Positions 16,558-25,174 of a stretch of 47,113 nucleotides of DNA are shown here, one piece after another. Source of the stretch: an uncultured Colwellia sp. (GTDB lineage Bacteria > Pseudomonadota > Gammaproteobacteria > Enterobacterales > Alteromonadaceae). How positions within the stretch are numbered: position 1 is the stretch's first letter; the number at the start of each line of letters is the position of its first letter. Made by a program: the position numbers and the translations under genes. Under the pieces are notes generated by a model. It was not told the DNA's origin, searched no databases, and worked only from the letters and a program-made list of their open reading frames with translations. The stretch lies in contig CAJXYE010000033.1 of NCBI GenBank assembly GCA_913063325.1, positions 1 to 47,113 on the forward strand, given 5' to 3'.

Positions 16558-17226
16558 ATGCTTAAAATATTAAAAGTAGCCATAGTAACAAGTTTTTTTT
16601 ACTCATTAGCGCAACCGATAAATGCCTATGCGGGGGCTATATTTGAGCGCTTGCCAATACAAATAAACGCCGATGAAAAATATGTGTTTTATTCTCATGG
16701 CCTTATTGTTGAAGGCACAAACCCAACACCAACAAATCCGCGCTGGGGTATATATGATTTTCCTAAGGTAAAAGCGGCGTTAGCAAGTGAACGTTACAAT
16801 TTGATAGCTTATCACCGCGAAAAAAAGACTAAACTTAGGGAGTTTGCTCGTAAGCTAGCAGCTGACGTTGACTTACTTATTAAGCGTGGGGTAAAGCCGG
16901 AAAATATTAGTCTAGTTGGCTTTTCTCGAGGCGGTGAAATTACCATATTGGCGTCGAGTTATATCAAATCAACGGCTATTAATATCGTCTTGTTGGCAAC
17001 ATGTTCAGATTTTATGAAAGGTCACCCTGAGTTTACTGTGGTTGGTAACTTTCATTCAATTTACGAAACCACAGATGGTAATGGCTCTTGTCAGTTTATA
17101 ATTGAGCAAAGTGATAAGGTAAAAACCATGCAAGAAATAGCTATTAGTACTGGCGAAGAACATGGTGCCTTTTATAGACCCTTGGCTGAATGGGTTGTGC
17201 CAGTTAAAGCTTGGTTAGAGGGCTAA
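16558..17226 (+). CDS. exported alpha/beta-hydrolase-like protein (paralogue 2)
   Basis: 222 residues, start ATG 16558 with GGGAG six bases upstream. Signal peptide (VAIVTSFFYSLAQPINAYAGA), oxyanion segment YVFYSHGLIVEG and nucleophile elbow LVGFSRGGEITIL match the preceding gene; similarity runs over the entire length, including FHSIYETTDGNGSCQF and STGEEHGAFY. A tandem duplication is therefore likely, with divergence in the N-terminal leader and loops. Both copies keep the Ser of GFSRGG and the conserved late His. It lies within the blaI-blaR1 island, upstream of the class D beta-lactamase gene. Confidence 0.8.
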   Translation: MLKILKVAIVTSFFYSLAQPINAYAGAIFERLPIQINADEKYVFYSHGLIVEGTNPTPTNPRWGIYDFPKVKAALASERYNLIAYHREKKTKLREFARKLAADVDLLIKRGVKPENISLVGFSRGGEITILASSYIKSTAINIVLLATCSDFMKGHPEFTVVGNFHSIYETTDGNGSCQFIIEQSDKVKTMQEIAISTGEEHGAFYRPLAEWVVPVKAWLEG

Positions 17227-17329
17227 ATTATTTTGTTACATATAAGGGGCTATTGTTGTTTTACTTTAGCCTCTACTATTGCGACTAGTATTATTTATCC
17301 AAATAAAAATAAGTGTTTATGAACAATTT

Positions 17330-18154
17330 ATGAAGAACTCATCAATATTACAATCCGTTAGCATAACAGCAGTTATGCTGATAGCCAGCTTAGTTATAAG
17401 CTCTACCAGTCAGGCACAAACAGCTAATACTCAGGGGGCAGAGTGGGGCGAATATTTTAAGAAATATAACGCGAAGGGCACCATAGTTGTGCTTGATAAG
17501 CGTACCAAAGACAATAAAAGCTATGTCTTTAATCAAAAACGAGCAGAACAGCGTTACTCTCCCGCCTCAACTTATAAAATTCCTCATAGCCTTTTTGCCC
17601 TAGATGCAGGTTTGGTTAACAATGAATTTCAAGTATTCCCTTGGGATGGTGTAAAAAGAAGTTACTCACCCCATAACCAAGATCAAAACTTACGCTCGGC
17701 CATGCGTAACTCAGCGGTTTGGGTTTATGATATTTTTGCAGAGCAGCTTGGAGATGAAAAAGCGGGTCATTACCTGAAGAAAATAGCCTATGGTAATACT
17801 GATACAACTACTGCAAAAGGTAGTTATTGGATTGCTGGCAAGCTTGCTATTTCAGCCTATGAACAAATTGATTTCCTCGAACGCCTTTATAAAAATGAAC
17901 TGCCGTTTAAAGTCGAACACCAGCTATTGGTGAAAGATATTATGGTAGTTGAAGCGAAAGAAAATTGGATGTTACGTGCTAAAACTGGTTGGCAAGGTAA
18001 GCATGGTTGGTGGGTAGGTTGGGTGGAATGGCCAACAGGACCCGTGTTTTTTGCTTTGAATATAGATACCCCTGAACGAATGAAAGATGTCTATAAAAGG
18101 CAAGCTATCGTTAGAGATATTTTAATTTCAATAGAAGCGCTACCAAGTACCTAA
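17330..18154 (+). CDS. class D (OXA-type) beta-lactamase
   Basis: 274 residues from ATG 17330. Signal peptide (ITAVMLIASLVISSTSQAQ) then all class D motifs: STYK with Ser80 and the carbamylated-type Lys83, SAV at 128-130, YGN at 154-156, WIAGKLAIS, and KTG at 218-220 followed by WWVGWVEWP. Length and motif spacing are those of OXA enzymes, so a functional periplasmic penicillinase is expected. A longer frame from 17279 adds residues before the signal peptide and is less likely. The gene follows the BlaI/BlaR1-M23 unit; class D enzymes and BlaR1 sensor domains are homologous, so here the sensor-like fold may act as a free enzyme while the receptor carries M23. Confidence 0.93.
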   Translation: MKNSSILQSVSITAVMLIASLVISSTSQAQTANTQGAEWGEYFKKYNAKGTIVVLDKRTKDNKSYVFNQKRAEQRYSPASTYKIPHSLFALDAGLVNNEFQVFPWDGVKRSYSPHNQDQNLRSAMRNSAVWVYDIFAEQLGDEKAGHYLKKIAYGNTDTTTAKGSYWIAGKLAISAYEQIDFLERLYKNELPFKVEHQLLVKDIMVVEAKENWMLRAKTGWQGKHGWWVGWVEWPTGPVFFALNIDTPERMKDVYKRQAIVRDILISIEALPST

Positions 18155-18330
18155 CATAGAAGCGCTTCTTCCCTTTAATGGGACTGCTGTCCCTATGATG
18201 ATACTTCCTTAACCTCCTGTGATTTTTAAAGGTATATAAAACAATGAAGTAGATGTTGGCATATATTTGGCAAACATATGATTAAGTCATTATAAGTAAA
18301 TGTTGCTAGCTACATTTTCAAAGAGTAAAT

Positions 18331-19779
18331 ATGCAGATTCACATTATTGTTATCGTTGTTTTATTTATTACCTCTTTTTCAGCAAATGCAGGAGGTAAGA
18401 TAAGCTCAATAAAAACTGCACAACTTATTCAGCAATTAAAGCTAAATACTGAACGCTATGGTGTGGTTGGGCAGTCGGTACAAATACTGAAAAACAACAA
18501 GCTCATTTATCAGGGGAAATATGGCTTTGCCAATAAAGAGTTATCTGTTCCTATTTCTGATAAGCACTTGTTTCCTAGTTATTCTGTCACTAAGTTATTC
18601 ACCAGTGTCTTGGTGATGAAATTTGTCGAAAACGGAACGATAGATGTAAAAAAATCAATTCGTTTTTACTTGCCATACCTCCCCAAACACTGGCATAAAA
18701 TTACCGTTGAACATACCTTAAACCATACCTCAGGTATTCCTCGTTACTTTGATGTCGCCATGAAGAAAGGTCGATTCTTACCGACAAAGAAAGCGGTTTT
18801 TTTATCCTTGGCTGAAGAGCCAGAGCATTTTGAAATAGACACTGAAAACCGCTACAACAATACTAACTTTCTTATTTTATCGGAAATTTTAGAGTCCCAA
18901 ACGGGTAAGTCTCATCAAGCCCTCGTTCAGGAATTTATCATCAAGCCGCTAGGGCTAGACAATACCGGCCATGCCAGCGCTAAAGCAGTAATTGCTAATA
19001 TAGTCAGTAGCTATCAGGGTAAAGAAGGAGTTCTGCTAAAAAATAATGATATTGATTGGCCTGAGTATACCTTTTCGCATTCAGGGTTATATAGCACGGC
19101 AGAAGATTTGAATGCCTTTATGACAGGGTTGGTAACAGGAAAGCTTGTTTCTTCAGATAGTTTCAAGAAAGTGCAACAGCCGATGATGTTACTCAATGGC
19201 CAGCAAGGTGAATATGCATTTGGTTTCGAATATGGACACAGAGATGGGTATCACCAGATAGGTCATGATGGCGGCAATAGGGTAAAAATACGACACTATT
19301 TTAGCAATGATCCTAACCAAGATAATTATACTATTGCCTATTTGACTAACGGAAACGCCCATAGTGTATGGACCGATATTTTAGCTGATAGCTTGATGGC
19401 TATAGTTGATCCCCAACTATTTAAGATGGCGCACCTTTCTCAACAATTTATTTCGGCAGTATTAGCCCAAGATAATCAAAACTTGCAAGCTGTCTATGAA
19501 GATTTAAATAAGGTCTTTGATGAGCAATCTGCCATTGAATATTTTATTTGGTATAACGCTTACGGTGTTAGGTATTCTGCTGGGCTACAGGCATCGCTCC
19601 CCGGCTTTGAGTGGTTAACCTCAAAGTTCCCAGTCTCTGCAAAAGCATGGCGTAGCCTTGGAGGAATATGGCAGGCGATTGGTAATCAAGAAAAAGCACT
19701 TAAGTGCTACCAAACAGCTCTGAAGTTAGCGCCTGATTCAGACTATGTTATCAAACAAATAGAATTACTGGCTAAGTAA
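18331..19779 (+). CDS. exported class C-like serine hydrolase with C-terminal TPR
   Basis: 482 residues. After a signal peptide (IIVIVVLFITSFSANAGG), the class C fold shows SVTK (Ser85, Lys88), YNN at 175-177 and HDGGN near residue 310 in place of KTG. The region to about residue 350 is catalytic. The C-terminal 100 residues contain a tetratricopeptide repeat (AWRSLGGIWQAIGNQEKALKCYQTALKLAPDS), a protein-binding element. Such fusions are annotated as serine hydrolase or beta-lactamase-related proteins; they may be D-amino peptidases or esterases. It follows the OXA gene by 176 bases, with AAAGAG before the start. True beta-lactamase activity is doubtful without KTG. Confidence 0.87.
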   Translation: MQIHIIVIVVLFITSFSANAGGKISSIKTAQLIQQLKLNTERYGVVGQSVQILKNNKLIYQGKYGFANKELSVPISDKHLFPSYSVTKLFTSVLVMKFVENGTIDVKKSIRFYLPYLPKHWHKITVEHTLNHTSGIPRYFDVAMKKGRFLPTKKAVFLSLAEEPEHFEIDTENRYNNTNFLILSEILESQTGKSHQALVQEFIIKPLGLDNTGHASAKAVIANIVSSYQGKEGVLLKNNDIDWPEYTFSHSGLYSTAEDLNAFMTGLVTGKLVSSDSFKKVQQPMMLLNGQQGEYAFGFEYGHRDGYHQIGHDGGNRVKIRHYFSNDPNQDNYTIAYLTNGNAHSVWTDILADSLMAIVDPQLFKMAHLSQQFISAVLAQDNQNLQAVYEDLNKVFDEQSAIEYFIWYNAYGVRYSAGLQASLPGFEWLTSKFPVSAKAWRSLGGIWQAIGNQEKALKCYQTALKLAPDSDYVIKQIELLAK

Positions 19780-19856
19780 AGATGTAGTGTTCTCAGTAAC
19801 GGCTCTACAACATAGCTCATAACCAATCACAGTAAGCATCAGCTAATGGAGAAGAA

Positions 19857-20318
19857 ATGAAAAATATCTTAATCGCAGGATTTGCATTTGTGTATTTAAC
19901 CTTGGCAAGTACCGCTTCTGCTTCAAGTTGTGAGTCAACTTGCCAATTAGACCTTGTTAACTCATATTTTAAAGCCTTAGACAAAATAGCAAAAAAAGGT
20001 TCTAGTAGCGCAGATATCGACTTTCTATTGAACACTACGCATGATGACGTTAACTATATTCATGTGGAATATGAGGCAAATTTTACCAAGGACTCATGGC
20101 GAAAAGCCTTTAATCGCAATCTTGAACTCGGTGCATATCAAAACGATGAAAGTAATGAGATTCGTGTACTAAATAGTATTCCAGGTAAAAATTATATGGC
20201 TATTGAATATGCTCATGGAGTTATTCAAGCTGATGGTAAATGGCAACCGACAGAGCCATTACTTGTTATATTTGGCTTTACCGAGAATAAAATTTCACTC
20301 GTCAAAGAGCTGTGGTAA
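19857..20318 (+). CDS. exported NTF2/SnoaL-like protein
   Basis: 153 residues with a clear signal peptide (LIAGFAFVYLTLASTASA) followed by CESTCQ, two close cysteines likely disulfide-bonded. The mature part has the length and pattern of a cone-shaped NTF2-like fold (LVNSYFKALDKIAKKG ... DFLLNTTHDDVNYIHVEYEANFT ... VIFGFTENKISLVKELW). Function unknown; such proteins bind small ligands or hydrolyse them. Ribosome site GGAG lies seven bases before ATG 19857. It is the last gene of the plus-strand run and is followed by a strong bidirectional terminator. Confidence 0.7.
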   Translation: MKNILIAGFAFVYLTLASTASASSCESTCQLDLVNSYFKALDKIAKKGSSSADIDFLLNTTHDDVNYIHVEYEANFTKDSWRKAFNRNLELGAYQNDESNEIRVLNSIPGKNYMAIEYAHGVIQADGKWQPTEPLLVIFGFTENKISLVKELW

Positions 20319-20340
20319 AGATTATCAGTGCAAATAACAA

Positions 20341-20380
20341 AAAACCGACTTACAAATTGTAAGTCGGTTTTGGATTTTTT
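20341..20380. terminator. bidirectional rho-independent terminator
   Basis: AAAACCGACTTAC and GTAAGTCGGTTTT form a 13-pair stem with a five-base loop, with a T-run on the plus side and T residues on the minus side. It separates convergent genes. Confidence 0.88.
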
Positions 20381-20401
20381 ATACTAAGCTGTTTCAATTT
20401 A

Positions 20402-20815
20402 TTAAAGCTTTTGGACTATCTCATTTCTTAAACGCTCAACAATTTCAGCATCAGGTCCCGCGACTGAAGTATAAACAAAAGTATGGTCTTCAAGCTTTGC
20501 ACAAGTAATGGATACTTGGTTGTTATTAAACTTACCATAGGTATATTTAGCTTTATCGTATTTGAGATTTCTTCTAATCGACTTAAAGCTTAAGGACTCT
20601 AAGATATCTTTACCTTTTAAAGAGCAAAGTTCAGGGTCAATATCTAATATTTTAAAGTCAGTCCACAATTGAGGAGTATAGGTTTTAGTAAGTTCTACTA
20701 CCTTTTCTTGCGACTCACTTTCTGGGGCTGATAATAAATTAATGAGGGAGTAGCTGGAGTTTGAAGCGAAGTAAATCGCGATTATAAAAATGAAAACAGC
20801 AATCTTTTTAGACAT
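20402..20815 (-). CDS. hypothetical exported or membrane-anchored protein
   Basis: 137 residues. An N-terminal hydrophobic segment (IAVFIFIIAIYFASNSS) acts as signal or anchor, and the rest is a small soluble domain with two cysteines (DPELCSLKG and VSITCAKLE) that could pair in the periplasm. There is no recognised family. The ATG at 20815 has AAGGA-like bases upstream (minus strand). It is convergent with the NTF2-like gene and divergent from the MFS transporter gene. Confidence 0.6.
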   Translation of the reverse strand: MSKKIAVFIFIIAIYFASNSSYSLINLLSAPESESQEKVVELTKTYTPQLWTDFKILDIDPELCSLKGKDILESLSFKSIRRNLKYDKAKYTYGKFNNNQVSITCAKLEDHTFVYTSVAGPDAEIVERLRNEIVQKL

Positions 20816-21020
20816 ATCAATCCTTATATAATCCTTTTGAATGCCTGTAGAACAGACAAATTAAAAGCGACTAATATCACATATTTTCAATACTTTATAA
20901 ACTAAATGAATAAAAAAAACGGAAACGTATATATTACTCATCATTAATGGTGATTTACTTATCTACTTCCGTTAGTAATACACTGGCAGATATTGCGAAG
21001 AAAGCACTTTAAGGAAAAAC

Positions 21021-22208
21021 ATGCCGAAATTTAATCGAGAGAGTAACAATGCAGTTTTATTGGCAGGTATATTAGCACTTGTTGTTGGGGTTGGCGTCGC
21101 CCGTTTTGTTTTTACATCACTATTACCGGCAATGTTAGAAGACTCAATTAGTATTGCTTTTGCTGGAGTGCTTGCGTCAATAAATTACCTTGGTTATTTA
21201 TCGGGTTCTATCTTTTCTATTTTTATTAAAGATATACATAATAAGGTAAAGTATTTCCGGTTCGGGTTATTATTATGCGTGGTGTCTTCTTTTGTTTTAG
21301 GTATTACGGAACAGAGTACGCTGTGGATTATGGCAAGGTTATTTGCCGGCTTTGGTGCTGCAATGGCGCTTGTTGTCGGCTCATCTATTGTGATGTTAAA
21401 GCTCAAATCGACCAATAAAACTAAGGCGATGGGCATACATTTTAGCGGTTTAGGCTTTTCAATAGTTATTACTGATCTCGTGATGCGCGGTGTGTTTTAT
21501 TATGGCGGAGACTGGAAGGATGCATGGCTAGTCTTGGCAATAATAGGCGCTTTTTTATCATGTTATCCAGCTTATATCTTACGATTTGATAAACATCCAA
21601 CTAATGCTGTGGTGAAGCATAAATTAGATAAATCTCTATTTTCGCCCATGGTTATCATTCTTATCTTAGCTTATTTTACTGAAGGCGTAGGTATGGTAGT
21701 TCAAGCCACATTCTTGCCTGATATTGTGAATTCGTTAGACGGGCTAGATGGTTATGGCGGTTATGTTTGGTTAGCGGTAGGCATTGCTGGCATTCCATCT
21801 TGTATAATATGGATGCGTTTAGCCCATTGGTTTGGCAGTATTAATATAATGATAGTCGCCATGCTTTTACAGATTATCGGAATTTTAATTCCTACCTTTT
21901 CGAGTAATATTGTTATGAACCTTATTAGTGGACTGTTCTTTGGTGCGACATTTATAGGTTTAGTGGCATTGTTTATGAATTTTGGCGGTCAGCTTTCAAA
22001 GAAAAATCCGGTATTTATCATGGGCGCAATTACATCTGCTTACGGGATAGGGCAAATTATCGCACCATTATATTGTGTAGCATTGATCAAACAATTCAAT
22101 ACCTATAATCAGGCTTTATATTTAACCGCTATAATCGTTGCGTGTGGAATTTTAATGCTGACTTATGCAAAACTTAACTTTAAAGAAGCTAAACAAACTA
22201 TGCAGTAG
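21021..22208 (+). CDS. MFS transporter, YbfB/YjiJ family
   Basis: 395 residues with twelve hydrophobic segments across the full length. The start (VLLAGILALVVGVGVARFVFTSLLPAM) with GVARF is characteristic of the YbfB/YjiJ subgroup of the major facilitator superfamily, as is ASINYLGYLSGS in the second helix. The substrate is unknown; some members export hydrophobic or aromatic compounds. A terminator hairpin follows 60 bases after the stop. Start ATG 21021 follows TAAGGAA. No regulator is adjacent. Confidence 0.85.
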   Translation: MPKFNRESNNAVLLAGILALVVGVGVARFVFTSLLPAMLEDSISIAFAGVLASINYLGYLSGSIFSIFIKDIHNKVKYFRFGLLLCVVSSFVLGITEQSTLWIMARLFAGFGAAMALVVGSSIVMLKLKSTNKTKAMGIHFSGLGFSIVITDLVMRGVFYYGGDWKDAWLVLAIIGAFLSCYPAYILRFDKHPTNAVVKHKLDKSLFSPMVIILILAYFTEGVGMVVQATFLPDIVNSLDGLDGYGGYVWLAVGIAGIPSCIIWMRLAHWFGSINIMIVAMLLQIIGILIPTFSSNIVMNLISGLFFGATFIGLVALFMNFGGQLSKKNPVFIMGAITSAYGIGQIIAPLYCVALIKQFNTYNQALYLTAIIVACGILMLTYAKLNFKEAKQTMQ

Positions 22209-22270
22209 TGCTAGCATATGCTATTACAGTGTTAAAGCGTTTTAGGTTAAGCTTAAATATCATAAAGAAT

Positions 22271-22301
22271 GCCAGTTTACTGAGTGTAACCTGGCTTGTT
22301 T
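22271..22301 (+). terminator. terminator after the MFS gene
   Basis: GCCAG(t)TTAC and GTAA(c)CTGGC form a stem with a central mismatch, followed by TTGTTT. Confidence 0.6.
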
Positions 22302-22333
22302 AGTTGATTTTGCTAGCTGGAAATTAGGTTGAC

Positions 22334-23023
22334 TTAATTTTCGTCATAATTATCAAATTTATTGAATTTGATAATTGACGTTAGCTCTTCGCCGTAAAGG
22401 CTACCTTTTTCAGAGTAGCGATCTAATTTTGTTACCAGTACAAAAGGATCATTCGTTTGCACTCTCGTTTGTCTAAACTCAGCAAAAGCACTACTGCGAC
22501 CTAAAGTACGGTAATAATCTTCAACCGACGCTTCAACAGAGTCATACTTCTTTACCCAAATAGTTTTGTCGCCACGTTTTTGCAGCGCGGCAACTCTAGG
22601 TTCATCTTTGTCAAAAGACCAAACACCAAATATATTGTAAGCCACTCTGAAGAAGCGTGAGGTAGCCCAAGAGCTTTCCATAGCTGCTTGTGCAATGGCA
22701 ATGCTTTTAGGGTGAGGTTTAAGCGCCATCAGTAGTTCGGCATTAGTAGTCGCTTTATATTCTACTTTTAAGGCTTCAATCTTAGCATTGCTTTTACCCG
22801 CATCAATGGTCGCTTTAACGTCTTCATATCGAGTCATTAACTTAGTATAAACGGCGTCAACGGCTGGAACGATTAAGGATTTGAATCTGGCTTTTTTCTC
22901 TTGTACCGTCATTGTAGGAAGCTCTTCTTCCTTTTGACTAACAGTGTAGATAACCGATGCAATAATAATAAGTATAACTATTGCGATAATGGCTTTGATT
23001 TTGTTTGAAGGTAATTGCACCAA
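22334..23023 (-). CDS. Bax-like glucosaminidase (peptidoglycan hydrolase)
   Basis: 229 residues: one N-terminal membrane anchor (AIIAIVILIIIASVIYTV), a helical linker (about 40-95), then a glucosaminidase domain of the Bax/FlgJ type. The catalytic Glu lies in AIAQAAMESSWATSRFF, followed by NIFGVWSF and the conserved YDSVEASVEDYYRTLGRSSAF. It would cut glycan strands in the periplasm while tethered to the inner membrane. Together with the M23 domain at 14-16 kb it is the second cell-wall hydrolase in the window, though not in the same unit. Monocistronic, convergent with the MFS gene. Confidence 0.87.
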   Translation of the reverse strand: MVQLPSNKIKAIIAIVILIIIASVIYTVSQKEEELPTMTVQEKKARFKSLIVPAVDAVYTKLMTRYEDVKATIDAGKSNAKIEALKVEYKATTNAELLMALKPHPKSIAIAQAAMESSWATSRFFRVAYNIFGVWSFDKDEPRVAALQKRGDKTIWVKKYDSVEASVEDYYRTLGRSSAFAEFRQTRVQTNDPFVLVTKLDRYSEKGSLYGEELTSIIKFNKFDNYDEN

Positions 23024-23191
23024 TAGTCTGCCGAATTATTTGTTAAATTATAGATTTAAGGATGAATTGTAAGATATAAAAGCTGTAAAAACAAAGCTGT
23101 ATTTAGTTAGGCTAACTATTTAAGGTAGGCGGGTGATAAAATCATCACTTCGTAATATTAGTTTATAGTTTGACTGAAGAGGGAGGGGTTT

Positions 23192-23388
23192 ATGTTTGGA
23201 TATTTTTTGCTAGCACTTTTGGTGAGTATTTTCTTTGGTTTTTTTTCTTTTTTGTTATTGGTCAACCTCGCGGTGTAGGGGGGACCGCATTGCTGATACT
23301 GTTTGTCGGAGGAGCCATTTGGTATATAAATAGAAATAGCCTAGCTCTGATGAAAGAGGGTTATAGGCTATTTCTTATTGAGGTATAA
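23192..23388 (+). pseudogene. small membrane protein, apparently frameshifted
   Basis: GAGGGAGGGG directly precedes ATG 23192, which opens a hydrophobic frame (MFGYFLLALLVSIFFGFF...) that stops at TAG 23276-23278. In the neighbouring frame the reading continues as GGTALLILFVGGAIWYINRN, a second membrane helix, up to 23388. Joined, the two frames make one small two-helix membrane protein, so a one-base slip near 23240-23275 (runs of T and G) is likely. The tail of the second frame runs into a terminator hairpin. It could alternatively be a 28-residue membrane peptide. Confidence 0.35.
23334..23376 (+). terminator. terminator hairpin after small membrane gene
   Basis: AAATAGCCTA and TAGGCTATTT pair over ten bases with an inner CTCT/AGAG stem, followed by CTT. 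It also faces the convergent glcG-like gene. Confidence 0.6.
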
Positions 23389-23392
23389 CTAG

Positions 23393-23824
23393 CTAGGCAT
23401 AGTGATGACTAAAACTATCAACTCCAGCTTGCGCACAGCCCAAATCTTGCTCTGGCGAGCCTGAACTTACGCCAATTCCGCCAACTACGTTGCCATTGAA
23501 GGTAATGGGCAAACCACCACCAACGATACACATACGGCCACCTAAAGCGGTATGAATACCAAATAAATTATTTTTATGACCTGGAATACAGGCTTTGTTA
23601 AATTCATGGGTGCCTTTACGTGCCGACGCAGCGGTAAATGCTTTATCTTGTGAAATGGTAATACTGTGCACCTTGCCACCATCCATGCGTTCAAAGGCAA
23701 TTAAATTTCCTGATTCATCTACAACAGCAATACACATGGGCACACCAAGTTCATTGGCTTTTTGTACCGCACCGTCAATTATTGTTTTTGCTTCCGTTTG
23801 GTTTAGTCTATTTATTGTCAACAT
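23393..23824 (-). CDS. GlcG/HbpS-family protein (DUF336)
   Basis: 143 residues, one full GlcG/HbpS domain: GVPMCIAVVDESGNLIAFERMDG, TAASARKGTHEF, and the glycine-rich GGGLPITFNGNVVGGIGVSSGSPEQD. HbpS binds haem; glcG sits in the E. coli glycolate operon glcDEFGBA without a settled role. Here it lies 110 bases downstream of the IclR regulator (BhcR) in the same direction, next to glyoxylate-assimilation genes, which fits the glycolate/glyoxylate link. No signal peptide, so cytoplasmic. Function within the pathway is not known. Confidence 0.82.
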   Translation of the reverse strand: MLTINRLNQTEAKTIIDGAVQKANELGVPMCIAVVDESGNLIAFERMDGGKVHSITISQDKAFTAASARKGTHEFNKACIPGHKNNLFGIHTALGGRMCIVGGGLPITFNGNVVGGIGVSSGSPEQDLGCAQAGVDSFSHHYA

Positions 23825-23933
23825 AGTTTCTACTCTTTTAATTTTAAAACTGGTACAGCGCTAGTGAAGTAGTATATTGACGGTGAGCTACTATCTTAGC
23901 GGTGTAATCTCCTTAAAGATTACAAAATATCTT

Positions 23934-24722
23934 TTAACTGGCTTTCTTAACAGGCAGATCGTTTTTAACAAAACCCAGCTCAATGGAGATTGATTTACCG
24001 GCTTTGACTAAGTCTTTTATCCATTCATCTCTACGTCGTTCAATAGGTGCTGACACAGATAGTCCGGCGACCACTTCCCCATATCTGTCATATAAAAGCA
24101 CCCCAATACAACCGACGCCTATTTCAGCCTCTTCGTTATCATAGGCAAAGCCTTGTTCTACACAGCGCATACATTCGCGCTCTAAGCTTTCTATTTGTGA
24201 AAATGTTTTACGGGTGTAGGTTGGCAAGTTTGTTCGAAGTGCATAACCTTCAATACCCTCGTGGCCTTCCATGCCCAGCATCATTTTACCTACACCTGTG
24301 ACATGCAGTGGTGCGCGGCTACCAATAATTTGTTGAACATGCATCATTCTATTGGGAATCGCTTTTTCTACGTAAATAACTACGTCGCCTTCACGTGCGG
24401 TAAGGTTGATAGTTTCACCAAATTTATCCCGAAGCTTTTCCATGTAAGGGATCGCTATTTTCTTAAAATCAACGTTTTGGTATTGATAATTACTAAGTCT
24501 AATGAGCCGGCCACTTAACTGATACTTGCCTGTGTTGTCGCGGTCAACAAAATGATTATCGATAAGAGAATGTAATATGCGAAAAGCAGTAGATGGTGCC
24601 AAGTTAGTATCTGCACTAAGCGCTTTTAATGTTACCGGCATGGTATAGCGTGATATAGCGTCGAGTAATGTAGCTGCTCTATCGATTACTTGAATGCGAG
24701 ATTCTGGTTTAACTCTAGTCAT
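23934..24722 (-). CDS. bhcR: IclR-family regulator, probable BhcR
   Basis: 262 residues. N-terminal winged helix-turn-helix (TLKALSADTNLAPSTAFRILHSLIDNHFV) and C-terminal IclR effector domain (ETINLTAREGDVVIYVEKA, GKMMLGMEG, EAEIGVGCIGVLLYDRYGEVVAGLSVSAPI). In the beta-hydroxyaspartate cycle described from Paracoccus, the regulator BhcR is an IclR protein responding to glyoxylate, and this gene is divergent from a bhcB-bhcC-bhcD series. The assignment rests on family and position. Three copies of a 6-5-6 dyad lie in the 650-base divergent region and are good candidates for its binding sites. Confidence 0.82.
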   Translation of the reverse strand: MTRVKPESRIQVIDRAATLLDAISRYTMPVTLKALSADTNLAPSTAFRILHSLIDNHFVDRDNTGKYQLSGRLIRLSNYQYQNVDFKKIAIPYMEKLRDKFGETINLTAREGDVVIYVEKAIPNRMMHVQQIIGSRAPLHVTGVGKMMLGMEGHEGIEGYALRTNLPTYTRKTFSQIESLERECMRCVEQGFAYDNEEAEIGVGCIGVLLYDRYGEVVAGLSVSAPIERRRDEWIKDLVKAGKSISIELGFVKNDLPVKKAS

Positions 24723-25013
24723 AATATTACCGCTTATTTTTACTGCTTAGTTTAGGAATCTATTTAATATCAATAAAACAAACTAAGTGATCATTTTAAA
24801 TGGTTTAAATCTTCCATAACGTCGTTGCTTTCAATCCCAATAGCCAGCTATTGCTCAATCAAGCGCCTTGTTCTAGAACATTTACTTTCATCAAAAATTG
24901 AACCATTAATTAATTTTATAGATATAACATCCTCTTTCCTGACTCTTGTGTCAACTTTTGATTTAAATATAAATCGAAAAGACTCAAAAACCATCATTAA
25001 TTCTATTTTGCAG

Positions 25014-25030
25014 GTTTCACCATATGAAAT
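25014..25030. promoter_or_regulatory. 6-5-6 dyad, candidate BhcR site 1
   Basis: GTTTCA-CCATA-TGAAAT. It shares inverted half-sites with two neighbours; its centre is about 101 bases from the next copy, close to a whole number of helical turns. Confidence 0.6.
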
Positions 25031-25114
25031 ATTAACCTGAGGTGACTCGTGGAGTTTGAAATATTTAATTAATTCAGAGGCTTGTGGTTTTCATTCTGTG
25101 GGGGGATTAGCTGT

Positions 25115-25131
25115 ATTTCATATGGTGAAAT
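25115..25131. promoter_or_regulatory. 6-5-6 dyad, candidate BhcR site 2
   Basis: ATTTCA-TATGG-TGAAAT, perfect half-sites. Its five-base spacer is the reverse complement (within one base) of that in site 1. Confidence 0.65.
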
Positions 25132-25157
25132 CTGTCTTGATTGCCAGTATTGGCTGT

Positions 25158-25174
25158 TTTTCATAAGGTGAAAT
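25158..25174. promoter_or_regulatory. 6-5-6 dyad, candidate BhcR site 3
   Basis: TTTTCA-TAAGG-TGAAAT, centred 43 bases (about four turns) from site 2 and about 205 bases before bhcB. Confidence 0.6.

Noticed and set aside
18162..18195. AGAAGCGCTTCT and GGGAC-TGCT-GTCCC inverted repeats after the OXA gene
   Set aside because: Short stems without a T-run; too weak to call a terminator or operator.
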